DNA from: Prochlorococcus marinus str. MIT 9211
GTDB lineage: Bacteria > Cyanobacteriota > Cyanobacteriia > PCC-6307 > Cyanobiaceae
DNA: 64,000 bases
Assembly: GCF_000018585.1 (NCBI RefSeq)
Contig: NC_009976.1
Coordinates: forward strand, 1,111,982 to 1,175,981
Direction: 5' to 3'
The notes below the pieces were generated by a model. It made no database searches, had not been told where the DNA came from, and saw nothing but the letters and a program-made list of their open reading frames with translations. Shown piece after piece: positions 25,417 through 35,400 of this stretch. Position 1 is the stretch's first letter; each line of letters begins with the position of its first letter. Made by a program: the position numbers and the translations under genes.

Positions 25417-26532
25417 TTAAGGAGTATTCCAGACAAACCTTGAAGAAGCAACATAATTCCAGATAAATACTATTGAGATGCCAGCAAGCTGTGCCCAAGT
25501 CTCATTCTCAGACACAATGTTATAAAACGCTGTGGCAAGTCCAACATTTGCTATTACTGGGAAAGATGCAACTAAAAGGAACTTAAGAAGTCCTTTTAAT
25601 AAACTTATGCCAGCTAGCCTTTTTGACCTGAAAGTCAATGCATTGTTAATTAGATAATTTGAGGTTGCCGCACTTATTACAGCTATTGGAAGTGCTTCTT
25701 TAAAGGTTAAAAGAAAAAATCTCATCATTATATTAGTTGCAACCAACTGAACACCAACACCAGTCAAACCAACAATTGCAAAGCTTATTGCCCGTCTAGG
25801 AAGGATTCTGCAAGACAAAGTATGCAAAAGTGAGATCATAAAATCCCATACAATAGATATATCTAATTTTGAAGTCCCATGTAATCTAGGCTGAAAACTT
25901 AATGGCACCTCTCCAACCCATAGCCTTCCTTTAGTTAAAGCTAAAAACTCATACAAAAATTTAAAGCCATTAACATCTACTTTGTATATAATTGGCAAGC
26001 ATTTATTTAACCTTAAAACAAAGCATCCACTCATATAATCAGTTATATGATTATAATTTTTAGGTAAGCTTAATTTAGCAACATAGTTTGCCATAGAAGA
26101 TCCACCTACCCTTCTTTGGCTTAATCCAAGAATATTTGCTCTCTCTAAAAATCTACTCCCAATTACTAAGTCATAGTTATTGGAAATTAAATAATCAATT
26201 GCTTTAAAAACATCTACTGGTTGATGTTGGCCATCAGCATCCATCAAAGCAACAATATCACCAGTTGCATTTAAAAAGCCTTCTTTAATTGCACTAGCCA
26301 GTCCAGAGCGACCGACCCGTCTAATTATCCTTACGCGATGATCCTCTATAGAGAGATTTTTAACAAAGTCGAAAGTACCATCACGGGAATCATCATCTAT
26401 GATAAGAATCTCTAGTTCATAATAACTTCCTAACTTAAATAATTGCTCAACAATTTGAGGTATATTTTCCCTCTCTCTAAAAGTTGGCAAAACAATAGAG
26501 AGTCTTAAATTGCTGATAGAAATATCTGGCAT
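25417..26532 (-). CDS. Polyprenyl-phosphate glycosyltransferase fused to a GtrA domain
   Basis: Residues 1-230 form a GT2 domain of the dolichyl-phosphate mannose synthase type (SIVLPTFRERENIPQIVEQL, IIDDDSRDGTFDFV, LMDADGQHQP). Residues from about 245 form a four-helix GtrA-like membrane domain (FAIVGLTGVGVQLVATNIMM). It likely loads a hexose onto undecaprenyl phosphate and helps move it across the membrane, feeding GT-C enzymes such as those at 23810 and 27178. It is convergent with the first of these. Confidence 0.87.
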   Translation of the reverse strand: MPDISISNLRLSIVLPTFRERENIPQIVEQLFKLGSYYELEILIIDDDSRDGTFDFVKNLSIEDHRVRIIRRVGRSGLASAIKEGFLNATGDIVALMDADGQHQPVDVFKAIDYLISNNYDLVIGSRFLERANILGLSQRRVGGSSMANYVAKLSLPKNYNHITDYMSGCFVLRLNKCLPIIYKVDVNGFKFLYEFLALTKGRLWVGEVPLSFQPRLHGTSKLDISIVWDFMISLLHTLSCRILPRRAISFAIVGLTGVGVQLVATNIMMRFFLLTFKEALPIAVISAATSNYLINNALTFRSKRLAGISLLKGLLKFLLVASFPVIANVGLATAFYNIVSENETWAQLAGISIVFIWNYVASSRFVWNTP

Positions 26533-26730
26533 TTAATTTTTTACACAGGTAGATATGTCATTGCGAATAGTACTTCAGTCGCTTTAGAAGAGGAGTTAAG
26601 ATAAAAAAAAAGAAAAAGTTCTTTTGCCAAAAGTCCCAGATCAAAACCTTAGCTATCAATATAAAATCGTTACTAGGTACTAGTTCCTCGCTTATTAACC
26701 ACAGAAAAACGCAAAAGCACCGTAAAGAAA

Positions 26731-26871
26731 ATGACAAAACTTAAAAAAGAAAAAGAGCAAAGCCCATTAACCCAAAAAATAATATTGCTTACCTTTGGGA
26801 TAGGGCCAATCTTGATAATGGGTTGGTTTCTAGGTGCAAAAGGTTTTTTCAGCCCTCCTCCAGGTAGCTAG
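26731..26871 (+). CDS. Small single-span membrane protein, 46 residues
   Basis: ATG at 26731 opens a frame of 46 codons: a charged N-terminus (MTKLKKEKEQSPLTQ), one hydrophobic helix (IILLTFGIGPILIMGWFLGA) and a short tail FFSPPPGS. The composition and clear helix look like a real small photosynthetic-cell membrane protein. I recognise no name and no strong ribosome-binding site. It lies alone between the GtrA-type gene and a gap. Confidence 0.55.
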   Translation: MTKLKKEKEQSPLTQKIILLTFGIGPILIMGWFLGAKGFFSPPPGS

Positions 26872-27177
26872 GGACTACAAAAGTTTTTTTTCTTCAATAA
26901 GAACAGATAGCCCCCATAAGCCCCCCGTTGGGCAGCATTGAAAAAAAAACTTCTACGTGATAGGGTTACCTCTTAATCTTTCCTTTAGATTTAAGTGTCT
27001 ATTGTTTTTGCCGCAGACAAAAACAAGATCTTCCTTTCCCGCGCTGATCGGAAAAGACTGGCAAAAAGCCTCTTGGAGTTTATTCAGGAGGTCAATCATA
27101 AGAGGAAGATTTGATTGTTTCGTTTGTTGGCTTATAAATTAGTAGGTTTGGAAAAAGTTTTTTACAAGATTCAAATC
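26872..27177. other. Intergenic region, possibly transcribed
   Basis: This is a gap of about 300 bases. A GC-richer run near 26910-26940 (cccccataagccccccgttggg) and a patch around 27010-27060 stand out from the AT-rich background. A GTG-started 61-codon frame at 26957 has no family-like features. A small RNA is possible but I cannot assign one. Confidence 0.3.
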
Positions 27178-29001
27178 TTAAATCCTCTCCGGCTTTGGGA
27201 GTTGCCAGTCTGGCGATTGCCCTCCATCAATTAAAGAAATAGCTCGTTGCTCTAGCTTATTTCTGTCTAATCTCCAAATATTATAAATACTGTATTTACC
27301 AATTATCTCCGGGTTCAAGCCTCTCCAATGCCGATACTTACTTGTTTGGTCATCTATTACTACCAGAACAGTCCTTGATCCATTTACAGAGGAAAGAGAT
27401 GATCCTTTCCAACCTTGCCTAACTTCTAATTTTAATCTATCAGCTAAGTTAACAAGACCCTCAGCATCATTTGCTTCAAAAAGAATAACCCTATCAGTAT
27501 AGAAATGTAACGATGGCTTGTTAATACCAACCATTGCTATTGGCTCATCATTGTTCTGAGAAGAAACCAATAAAGTAGACACTTGCCTTAAAGGTAACTG
27601 ACGAAGTCTATCGCTAATATTCCACATAGGGAGCATAAATAATAACTGGAAAAAAATCAGCGGTACTTGGCTTAAAAAGATTTTATTTGGAGTATTCTTG
27701 ACAAGCAAGATAAAACATATAAGGGCTGATATTGCAAAACATATAGACCCTTTTAAATATAATCTGTTGTAAATAAATTCTTGAGAGAAGTTTGGTATCT
27801 CAGGGTCATTTATAGAATAAATCCATAAGCTAGAAGTGAATATAATTAAGGCTAATGTAAATGAAATTGCTGATGTAAAAGCAAGTGATAATTTATATCG
27901 ACCACTTTTAGATTCAATATTATGTGTCGATATTCCTATGACAATTGCTGCTGCTGGTGTTGCTGGAAGCCAATAGCTAGGCAACTTAGTAGCAGCGAAA
28001 GTAAATAGTAATAAAACAGAAATCAACCAACTTGCAGAAAAATTCAAAAGAGACTGGCTTGGAGGGTTCAACATCTGATTCTTATCCTTCAAAGAAGAAG
28101 ATATTACTTCTCCAAGTCCAAGAATTAAAAAAGGTGTAAATGGTAAAGAGGAAAGAACCAAAATCAGCAAGAAAAACCACCAAGGCTGAGAATGACTATT
28201 AACAACTGAGGTTAATCTCTGAAAATTATGATATCCAAAGAAACTATCCCAAAAAGGTTTTCCTTCTTTAATTAATTCCATTAAGTACCAAGGAATACTT
28301 ATTGATAAGCTCAGAAAGATTCCTCTAATAGGTTTAACCCTCTTAAAAAATATTAAATAGTCTCGTTGTATAATAGAAAAACAAATAAATGTCATTGCCG
28401 TTAGCACAATTGCCACAGGGCCTTTAGTAAGGACAGCAAGTCCTAGAAATATCCAAGACCAGTACCATTGATTGTTTTCTGGATTGGCATAACATCGCCA
28501 ACTAAGAATTAAACTTATTCCTAATGTTGAACATAGAAGGGCATCACTAACAGCAATTCGACTCCAAATAAGTACTAAAGGAGAGAGCGCAAAAGCCAAA
28601 GCCGCAACTACAGCAGCTCTTCTAGGTGAAACAATACCCTTAGGTGGCCATCTCAATAATGTATCCCCAAGCATCAACATCATTACTAAAGATGAGAGAG
28701 CAGAAGGGAGCCGAGCGGACCACGTCCCTAAAGGGTCCCAAATGTTTTGCCCTGGCACTGAATAAAAGATACCCATAAGCCAATAGACAAGAGGGGGCTT
28801 ATCAAATCGAGGTAATCCATTAACTCTTGGGGTTAGCCAGTCTCCAGTTCTACTCATTGCACGACTTGCCGCTGCAAAAAGTGGCGGTGTTTCATCAACC
28901 AAGCCCGTTGCACCTAGTTGCCAGCAAAAAATCAAAACACCTAAAAAAAGTATTAAACAAAGGCATCTTTGATATTTAGCTCTATTGATCAATAGCGTCA
29001 C
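27178..29001 (-). CDS. Membrane GT-C glycosyltransferase (ArnT/PMT-like)
   Basis: The 607-residue protein has a long series of hydrophobic segments up to about residue 450 and a soluble C-terminal domain. The first loop has VDETPPLFAAASRAMSRTGDW and PRFDKPPLVYWLMG, characteristic of ArnT-like enzymes. These transfer a sugar from undecaprenyl phosphate to a lipid at the periplasmic face. The start is GTG at 29001. Lipid A is not certain as acceptor here; glycolipid or protein is possible. It is transcribed with the genes upstream at 29037 and 30122. Confidence 0.8.
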   Translation of the reverse strand: MTLLINRAKYQRCLCLILFLGVLIFCWQLGATGLVDETPPLFAAASRAMSRTGDWLTPRVNGLPRFDKPPLVYWLMGIFYSVPGQNIWDPLGTWSARLPSALSSLVMMLMLGDTLLRWPPKGIVSPRRAAVVAALAFALSPLVLIWSRIAVSDALLCSTLGISLILSWRCYANPENNQWYWSWIFLGLAVLTKGPVAIVLTAMTFICFSIIQRDYLIFFKRVKPIRGIFLSLSISIPWYLMELIKEGKPFWDSFFGYHNFQRLTSVVNSHSQPWWFFLLILVLSSLPFTPFLILGLGEVISSSLKDKNQMLNPPSQSLLNFSASWLISVLLLFTFAATKLPSYWLPATPAAAIVIGISTHNIESKSGRYKLSLAFTSAISFTLALIIFTSSLWIYSINDPEIPNFSQEFIYNRLYLKGSICFAISALICFILLVKNTPNKIFLSQVPLIFFQLLFMLPMWNISDRLRQLPLRQVSTLLVSSQNNDEPIAMVGINKPSLHFYTDRVILFEANDAEGLVNLADRLKLEVRQGWKGSSLSSVNGSRTVLVVIDDQTSKYRHWRGLNPEIIGKYSIYNIWRLDRNKLEQRAISLIDGGQSPDWQLPKPERI

Positions 29002-29036
29002 TGAATCTCTCTATGGATTTAAACTAAATTTATGGA

Positions 29037-30125
29037 TTATTCCATAATATCTTTCTGGACCCAAGAGGTGATTCGTTTAGCAAATCCTTTGGAAGAAGCT
29101 GAGTCTATAGCCCAATTTCTACACTTAAGTCGATCAATTTCATTTACTCGATATGTGGCAGAGATTAAGGCATCCAAATCATCAGGAGCGACTAACCAGC
29201 CTGTACTGCCGGATTGGATTAATTCACCTGGGCCGCCTCGTTTATAGGCAACCACTGGAACACCACAAGCCAAAGCCTCTACAACAACATTTCCATAAGC
29301 TTCATTCCATTTTGGAGTATTAATTAAAGCCCTACACTTACCAAGTTGGTCCTGAAACTCATTTGTTTTAAGGAAGCCTCTCCAATCAATTGTTCCAGGC
29401 GGGTAAGATTCTTCAATTGTTCTGGCATAATTTTCATCTTCAATCAGTCCCCATACCAACAAAGTGTCATCAAAATGAGCCGCTACAGCCACTGCATCTT
29501 CTAATCCTTTTTCAGGAGCAACTCTTCCAGCCCAACCTAAAGGTCCATCAGACTTTGACTGGAATTTATATTGATTAAGATCAAAGCCATTGCCTACAAC
29601 TGTTGGAGTATCACTCAATTCATAATCTGAAGCCTGAACATGAGTATGAAAAGCAAGTCGAGAATGTTGTGTCTTAGATAGTTTCATTATCTGATCCTTA
29701 ATCACTTTTGAAACAGCTCCCATACTTATCAAATGAAATAATCTTGGCTCAACATGAGGTGTTAGCCATAAAGGCAACCAGTCATAGCCAAAATTCAAAA
29801 TCGCATCAAAATCTTCTTTCCCAACATCAAGTGCCTTTTCCCAAAGCATTGGAAGTACTCCGTTAGCTGGAATGATTACTGGAGAACCATAATCTTGATG
29901 TTGCCAACTTGGTTGATCAAATCCTGAAACATATCTAATTTCAACGCCTTCGCATTCTTTTGGAAGTTCTGAACCATTTGGAGCAATTAAAACAACTTCA
30001 TGCCCAAGTTCTAAAAGACCTTTAACTAAAGAGATCAAAGTCAATTCAACACCACCCCCTTGACCACTACCTAAAAAACCAATCGGAGTGCTTACTAATA
30101 AAAGCTTTAATGCTTTAACTGTCAC
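29037..30125 (-). CDS. GT4 glycosyltransferase, probable UDP-glucose:tetrahydrobiopterin glucosyltransferase
   Basis: This GT-B family 4 enzyme has 362 residues. Its N-terminal VSTPIGFLGSGQGGGVELTL and C-terminal EAYGNVVVEALACGVPVVAYKRGGP closely match BGluT, which makes glucosyl-tetrahydrobiopterin in Synechococcus PCC 7942. That assignment is from memory of the family. Biopterin glucosides are known in cyanobacteria and linked to UV-A responses. The GTG start overlaps the stop of the EamA transporter gene by 4 bases, so it is co-transcribed. Confidence 0.7.
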   Translation of the reverse strand: MTVKALKLLLVSTPIGFLGSGQGGGVELTLISLVKGLLELGHEVVLIAPNGSELPKECEGVEIRYVSGFDQPSWQHQDYGSPVIIPANGVLPMLWEKALDVGKEDFDAILNFGYDWLPLWLTPHVEPRLFHLISMGAVSKVIKDQIMKLSKTQHSRLAFHTHVQASDYELSDTPTVVGNGFDLNQYKFQSKSDGPLGWAGRVAPEKGLEDAVAVAAHFDDTLLVWGLIEDENYARTIEESYPPGTIDWRGFLKTNEFQDQLGKCRALINTPKWNEAYGNVVVEALACGVPVVAYKRGGPGELIQSGSTGWLVAPDDLDALISATYRVNEIDRLKCRNWAIDSASSKGFAKRITSWVQKDIME

Positions 30126-31084
30126 TTAGATATACCTCCTTTGAAGTCCTCTTGAAAATTATCCAAAGACTCCCATAGACGATTCCTTTGACTTACTAAG
30201 AAAACAGAAATAAGAACCAATCCAGCCCCAATCCATTGCAAAAAAAGTAGCCTTTCTCCAAGCCAAATACCTCCTGAGATAAGAGCAAATACAGGAGTCA
30301 AGAAGGCAAGGGTAGTGAAACTTGTAAGTTCTTTTTTATTAGCAAACCAAAAAAACAATCCATAAGCTAAAGCACCTCCAAAAAGACTTGCATAGCCCAT
30401 AAAGGACCATTGCACAATTGACCAATCAGGCCACAAAGGCCAACTTTTATCAAAAATATGCCAAGTCAATAAAGGAACACTTCCTAGAAGCATGTGCCAA
30501 CCTGTTACAGCGACCGGATCACTTTCTTTACATGTAAATCGAATTAAAACAGTTCCCAATGCCATAGCTATCGCTGCTCCAAGCATCCAACCTTGACCAT
30601 GGCTAAAAAGGCTCCCTTCAGAAACCACATCTCCCATTAATAACCACTGACTAATAAATTCTGGAGAGACTCCTAAGCAAATGATTCCTCCCAAGCCAAG
30701 CATTAACCCTGACCACCCAACTGGGTTGATTGCATCACCAAAAAGGCTTCTAGCAAGAATTGCCACAATTAAGGGTTGTGAGTCAATAAATACAGAGCCC
30801 AAGCCTGCGCCTGTTTCCAGTAGACCTCTTGCAAGCAAAAACTGAAAGACTGTTCCATCAATCAAAGTAAAAACTACGAACCATGCCAAGTCTCCCTTGG
30901 CAATTGTTAAAGGTCTCTTTAAGATTAATAAGGTTAAAATTACTGCAAAGCCCGCAGGCATGAGCCTTAAAAAAGCAACAATTTCAGGGCCACCTGATTG
31001 AACCAAGGGGGCCATAGCAGCCATCGCTGTTCCCCATAATGCAAAGGGAAGAATCATTAATAACCAATTCAACATTTCAAACAT
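30122..31084 (-). CDS. EamA/DMT-family transporter
   Basis: The 320-residue integral membrane protein has ten predicted helices arranged as two EamA repeats. Examples are the second-repeat ending GGIWLGERLLFLQWIGAGLVL and the first-half LARSLFGDAINPVGWSGLMLGLGG. The family exports small metabolites such as amino acids or nucleotide sugars. It overlaps the biopterin glucosyltransferase-like gene by 4 bases. The substrate cannot be told. It may start at the second Met (residue 4). Confidence 0.87.
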   Translation of the reverse strand: MFEMLNWLLMILPFALWGTAMAAMAPLVQSGGPEIVAFLRLMPAGFAVILTLLILKRPLTIAKGDLAWFVVFTLIDGTVFQFLLARGLLETGAGLGSVFIDSQPLIVAILARSLFGDAINPVGWSGLMLGLGGIICLGVSPEFISQWLLMGDVVSEGSLFSHGQGWMLGAAIAMALGTVLIRFTCKESDPVAVTGWHMLLGSVPLLTWHIFDKSWPLWPDWSIVQWSFMGYASLFGGALAYGLFFWFANKKELTSFTTLAFLTPVFALISGGIWLGERLLFLQWIGAGLVLISVFLVSQRNRLWESLDNFQEDFKGGISK

Positions 31085-31137
31085 GACCTCAGCCTGGTGG
31101 CTTCTTTTTAAGATCCAATGAAACCTGCACTAATTCA

Positions 31138-31947
31138 ATGATCTGGCCTTGGCGTCGTAAATCCAAAAAAAGAATGGCAAGAATCATTATTGATGGAGCA
31201 ATCAATGGTGATACAAGGAAGCTTTTCCTTAAAGCAGTGAAGCAAGTTGAGGAAAGAGAGTTCCCTGCTTTACTTGTGAGAATTGATAGTCCAGGAGGGA
31301 CTGTCGGTGATAGTCAAGAGATTCATGCAGCTCTTCTCAGACTTAGAGAAAGCGGGTGTCATGTAGTGGCAAGCTTTGGAAACATATCTGCTTCTGGAGG
31401 AGTATATGTTGGCGTAGCTGCAGAAAAAATTGTCGCGAACCCAGGAACTATAACTGGCTCTATCGGAGTAATACTTCGTGGCAATAACCTCTCAAAGCTT
31501 CTCGAAAAAATAGGTATTAAATTTGAGACCGTCAAAAGTGGTCTTTATAAAGACATTCTTTCACCTGACAGGGCCCTCTCTAAAGAAGAGAGAGAACTAC
31601 TTCAATCACTTATAGACAGTAGTTATGGCCAATTTGTAGAAGCAGTTGCGAAAGGGAGAGGTCTAAGTGAAGAAGTGGTACGTGGCTTTGCAGATGGCAG
31701 GGTATTTACAGGAACTCAAGCCAGAGAGCTTGGCCTAGTAGATGAATTAGGAGATGAGAATCATGCAAAGCTTTTGGCTGCAAAGCTTGCAGACCTTGAT
31801 GAGAAGTTACAACCAATTACTCTTGGTCGTCCCAAAAAGAAGTTATTAGGATTACTTCCAGGAGGAAATATTCTCAGAAATCTTGTAGAACAAGTAACTA
31901 TGGAGCTTTCAAATTCAGGTCAAATCCTTTGGCTCTTCCGACCATAA
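31138..31947 (+). CDS. sppA: Signal peptide peptidase SppA, short form
   Basis: This membrane-associated serine protease degrades leftover signal peptides. The 269-residue length corresponds to the single-domain form. The catalytic Ser lies in ISASGGVYVGVAA near residue 87 and the general-base Lys in VKSGLYKDILSP near 139. The substrate strand region is RIDSPGGTVGDSQEI. It is followed closely by the chorismate mutase gene, whose true start lies 23 bases beyond the sppA stop. Confidence 0.92.
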   Translation: MIWPWRRKSKKRMARIIIDGAINGDTRKLFLKAVKQVEEREFPALLVRIDSPGGTVGDSQEIHAALLRLRESGCHVVASFGNISASGGVYVGVAAEKIVANPGTITGSIGVILRGNNLSKLLEKIGIKFETVKSGLYKDILSPDRALSKEERELLQSLIDSSYGQFVEAVAKGRGLSEEVVRGFADGRVFTGTQARELGLVDELGDENHAKLLAAKLADLDEKLQPITLGRPKKKLLGLLPGGNILRNLVEQVTMELSNSGQILWLFRP

Positions 31948-31970
31948 AAACCACCCTCAATAAGCAAGAA

Positions 31971-32327
31971 ATGAAACTGCAAGCTGTGAGAGGAGCCACA
32001 ACAAGCTTAAGCAACTCGCCTAAAGCCATTTCGGAAGCTGTTACTGAGCTAGTTTGCGAGTTGGTTGAACGAAATAGTCTTGAGGTTACTCAAGTTGTTT
32101 CTATAACCTTCTCAGCAACTAAAGACCTAGATGCATGCTTCCCTGCTTCAATAGCAAGGAAACAGCCAGGGTGGGAAAAAGTCGCCTTACTTGATTGTCA
32201 ACAAATGTATGTCAAAGGAGATCTAAAAAATTGCATTAGAATTCTTGCTCATGTATGGATGCCAGATGAACAAACGCCTCAACATACTTACTTAGGTAAA
32301 GCCAATATGCTGCGACCAGACAGATGA
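31971..32327 (+). CDS. aroH: Chorismate mutase, AroH class
   Basis: It converts chorismate to prephenate in phenylalanine and tyrosine synthesis. The 118-residue protein has the AroH-class hallmarks: MKLQAVRGATTSLSNSP with the active-site Arg at residue 7, SITFSATKDLDACFPA, and the C-terminal arginine-containing strand. I chose ATG 31971 because it gives the typical start; the frame extends upstream to a TTG inside sppA. Confidence 0.92.
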   Translation: MKLQAVRGATTSLSNSPKAISEAVTELVCELVERNSLEVTQVVSITFSATKDLDACFPASIARKQPGWEKVALLDCQQMYVKGDLKNCIRILAHVWMPDEQTPQHTYLGKANMLRPDR

Positions 32328-32445
32328 GCTTTTCAATGACAGTTATATTGCTTGAACAAACTTCTAAAATCTAAAAAGTTTTAGACGACAATTAATCAAC
32401 TTAAATACCAAACTCATTAATCACTCATCCAATTAATTCTTTAAA

Positions 32446-33027
32446 ATGATTCATCTCAAAAAGCACATTCAGAAATTATTCAAAGGAGTCATTATCTCTT
32501 CATTAATGATTAGTGCCTTCCTAGGACTAGAAGAAGTAACTAAAAAAGCTTCTTTAGCTGGCCCAGGAATGATTGAATTTCAATGGGATCCTGACCCAAA
32601 CTTCAAAAAGCTAAGGTCCTATCAAAGTTCAGACGAAAGATTAGATAGAGCAATTTATTATTTTTTCCTAAGATCATCGGAACGAAAGACAGGAATTTTA
32701 AAGCTCTCAATAAAGATTCCTGACTACTTTGAGGCAAAAATAAAGCCTGAAAAGCTTAGTCTATGTCAAGCCAAAATAGGAGGCTGGCAAGAGAAAACAA
32801 GGTGTGTAAAAGAGATACCTGCAGATTTTGAAGTTTCTGAAAACCAAACATCTGTTGAAGTCTACCCAGCTCAGCCTATTCCTGTTGACTCCAAAACTTA
32901 TGCCGTGGTTATGAAAGTCTGGAACCCTAGGAAGTCTGGAATGTTTCAATTTCATGCCTATGCCCAATCGCCTGGAGCGATGCCTATATCTAGTTATGTT
33001 GGTACCTGGACCTTTGACGTCGATTGA
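32446..33027 (+). CDS. DUF2808 family secreted protein
   Basis: The 193-residue protein has a hydrophobic N-terminal export signal (IISSLMISAFLGLEEVTKKASLA) and a domain matching the cyanobacterial DUF2808 pattern: DPNFKKLRSYQSS, YYFFLRSSERKTGILKLSIKIPDYF, and the end GTWTFDVD. It is exported, but its function is unknown. Two cysteines (LCQAK, TRCVKE) may pair. It lies directly before the rpmH-rnpA block. Confidence 0.85.
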   Translation: MIHLKKHIQKLFKGVIISSLMISAFLGLEEVTKKASLAGPGMIEFQWDPDPNFKKLRSYQSSDERLDRAIYYFFLRSSERKTGILKLSIKIPDYFEAKIKPEKLSLCQAKIGGWQEKTRCVKEIPADFEVSENQTSVEVYPAQPIPVDSKTYAVVMKVWNPRKSGMFQFHAYAQSPGAMPISSYVGTWTFDVD

Positions 33028-33083
33028 ACTGGTAAATTACTTAAACAAGACAATAATTAATTCCTGAAAAGGATCTCACTCAA

Positions 33084-33221
33084 ATGACAAAAAGAACTCT
33101 TGGTGGAACAAGTCGAAAGAGGAAACGAGTCTCAGGCTTTCGAGTAAGAATGAGAACACATACAGGCAGGAGAGTTATTAGAGCAAGAAGGAAAAAAGGC
33201 AGGTCTCAATTGGCCGTCTAA
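33084..33221 (+). CDS. rpmH: 50S ribosomal protein L34
   Basis: The 45-residue basic protein begins [20 protein letters not shown] and ends [13 protein letters not shown], which is L34. It is part of the 50S subunit. As in most bacteria it lies just upstream of rnpA, 57 bases here. An AAAGGATC-like ribosome-binding site precedes the ATG by 10 bases. Confidence 0.97.
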   Translation: MTKRTLGGTSRKRKRVSGFRVRMRTHTGRRVIRARRKKGRSQLAV

Positions 33222-33278
33222 TTAGCTTAGAGGAATTAAATCAATCCATTTAGAAACTGCCTTATAATATTAAACAGA

Positions 33279-33671
33279 ATGGTCTTACCAAAATCTATGC
33301 GAATAAAGGGTTATAAATCATTTGACTATCTTCACAAAACTGGTCTGAGGTATAACAGTTCATCAATGCTACTTAAGGTAGCGAAAGCTAATTCAAGGCT
33401 AATTAAATCCAAATTATCTGATTCGAAATTTATTAATTCAACTAGATGTGCAATTTCAATAAGTAATAAAGTTAGCAAGAGAGCTGTTGTTCGCAATCAA
33501 TTAAGACGGATGCTGCATGATTACTTGAAGGCTAAGCTTGCAAATATTCCTACCAATCAAAATTTGTGGCTTCTATTTAGCTTAAGGCCTAGCTCCTTGA
33601 ACAAAGATCCAAAAGAGTTGCTAAAAGAAATGGATACCCTAATTAGCAAAGCCAGAATTTTCAATGATTAA
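33279..33671 (+). CDS. rnpA: Ribonuclease P protein component
   Basis: This is the protein subunit of RNase P, which trims tRNA 5' ends. The 130-residue protein has the conserved RNR motif region [16 protein letters not shown] near residue 70 and the N-terminal [15 protein letters not shown]. Its stop overlaps the ATG of the PH-domain gene by 8 bases (ATGATTAA), so translation is probably coupled. Confidence 0.95.
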
Positions 33672-34065
33672 TTCTTCAGAAAAAGTTTTTTTCGAAGGTC
33701 CTCCTGCCAAAGAAGATCTTGTCTTCAATCTGTTAGCAGGCCTTACTATCATTGGTCTCCCTTTCACTTTCGGAGCTTTAGTAAGAGCACTTTGGCTTAG
33801 ATTCAAAGTAACTAATAAACGTATTTCTGTAACAGGAGGTTGGTTTGGAAGAGACAAAACCCAAGTGGTCTATTCACAAATAAGTCAAGTAAGATCTATT
33901 CCTAGGGGACTTGGTACATATGGAGATATGGTTGTGGTAACAAAAGACGGCGAGAAACTAGAAATGAGGTCTATCCCAAACTTCAGAGAAGTGTCAGATT
34001 ATATTCAAGAGCGAATTGATCAAACCAGTTCAAAATCTCCCTCAGATAAGATAAAAGGGTTTTAA
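33664..34065 (+). CDS. PH-domain membrane protein (bPH2 type)
   Basis: The 133-residue protein has one or two hydrophobic segments ([22 protein letters not shown]). A bacterial PH domain follows: [31 protein letters not shown], a typical first-strand pattern. Members of this family occur in cyanobacteria between rnpA and yidC, suggesting a link to membrane protein insertion, but no function is known. It overlaps rnpA by 8 bases. Confidence 0.88.
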
Positions 34066-34154
34066 CTCTAAAAAATCAGCCAAAAATCCAGAAAGAACTT
34101 ATTATCTTTTATTTAAAAGCACCATCAGCTTTCCTTCATCCTCATTAAGACATC

Positions 34155-35306
34155 GTGATCGGGTACATCTCTGACAATCTGCTTATCCCGATCCTGGATT
34201 TTTTCTATGGATTAGTACCAAGCTATGGTCTCGCAATAGTGGCTCTAACAATTGTGATCCGCTTAGCCCTATTCCCCTTAAGTGCTGGATCCATAAGGAG
34301 CGCAAGAAGGATGAAAATAGCGCAGCCAGTAATGCAAAAACGTCAGGCAGAAATTAAAACTCGTTACGCTAATAATCCACAAAAGCAACAAGAAGAGCTA
34401 GGAAAATTAATGGGTGAGTTTGGAAGCCCTCTAGCTGGATGTCTTCCATTATTGGTTCAAATGCCAATACTTTTTGCCCTTTTTGCAACCTTAAGGGGTT
34501 CACCTTTCGCAGATGTTCCCTATCTAGTGAATGTAAAGGTTCTTCCACCAGAGCAAATAGCCACAATTGAGCCAAAACCTTTTACAAGTCCTAAGCACTC
34601 AATATTTATTACAGAAAAAGACCATTTCCCTGTTATTGCCTCAATACCTGGAGGAACAAAAATAGCAGCTGGCGAGTCTGTAGATATTAAACTTCAAACC
34701 CCTAGTGGAGAAGGCTATAGCAATATGCTTTCTCGTTTCAAAGATGGATCTAAATTTACACCAACTTGGCGAGTGACCAAAGGGGATGATCTTGTAAAAG
34801 TTTCCAAAGAAGGAACTATAACTGCCCGTTACCCAGGAGATGCAACTATTGAAGGGAAAATCCCTGGTTTAGCTGCAAAAAGCGGATTCCTTTTCATAAA
34901 AGCTCTAGGCAATGTAGGTTTCTATGTAGATGGGTCAATTAACTGGGATATAGCAATTCTTGTAGGAGGGTTTGGGGTAACTCTTGTTATTTCTCAAGTT
35001 CTTTCAGGCAGAGGGATGCCACCTAATCCACAACAAGCTACAGCACAAAAAATTACACCAGTAATGATTACTGGTATGTTTCTGTTCTTCCCCCTGCCTG
35101 CTGGAGTACTCCTTTACATGGTGATTGCAAATATCTTCCAGGCAATTCAAACATTTTTACTTAGTCAAGAAGCTTTACCTGATAATCTACAAAAAATCCT
35201 TGAAGAACAACTGAAGCAGCAATCAAAGCAGTCTGCAAAAGAAGCCACAATAGATATTACGGCTGACACAGAAAGACTTCCATTTGAGCCAAAAAGCAAC
35301 AAATAG
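34155..35306 (+). CDS. yidC: Membrane protein insertase YidC/Oxa1
   Basis: It inserts proteins into cytoplasmic and thylakoid membranes. The 383-residue protein starts with GTG at 34155 ([19 protein letters not shown]) and has the YidC core: [20 protein letters not shown] and [22 protein letters not shown], then C-terminal helices from about residue 260. Between the second and third helices (about residues 165-250) there is an insertion with a Big-type immunoglobulin-like pattern ([28 protein letters not shown]). This domain would face the lumen or periplasm. Confidence 0.95.
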   Translation: MIGYISDNLLIPILDFFYGLVPSYGLAIVALTIVIRLALFPLSAGSIRSARRMKIAQPVMQKRQAEIKTRYANNPQKQQEELGKLMGEFGSPLAGCLPLLVQMPILFALFATLRGSPFADVPYLVNVKVLPPEQIATIEPKPFTSPKHSIFITEKDHFPVIASIPGGTKIAAGESVDIKLQTPSGEGYSNMLSRFKDGSKFTPTWRVTKGDDLVKVSKEGTITARYPGDATIEGKIPGLAAKSGFLFIKALGNVGFYVDGSINWDIAILVGGFGVTLVISQVLSGRGMPPNPQQATAQKITPVMITGMFLFFPLPAGVLLYMVIANIFQAIQTFLLSQEALPDNLQKILEEQLKQQSKQSAKEATIDITADTERLPFEPKSNK

Positions 35307-35400
35307 CCTATGAATATCAAGCTCCTATTCAGATTTATAAAGCGTATTTTTTTAGTGTTAATTATTAAATAATTTGATATATATGATAGCTATTTGATTT

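Noticed and set aside
26957-27142. GTG-started 61-codon frame in the gap before 27178
   Set aside because: It has no signal, membrane or domain pattern and unusual composition (many Arg, Phe and Cys), and there is no ribosome-binding site. It is probably chance.
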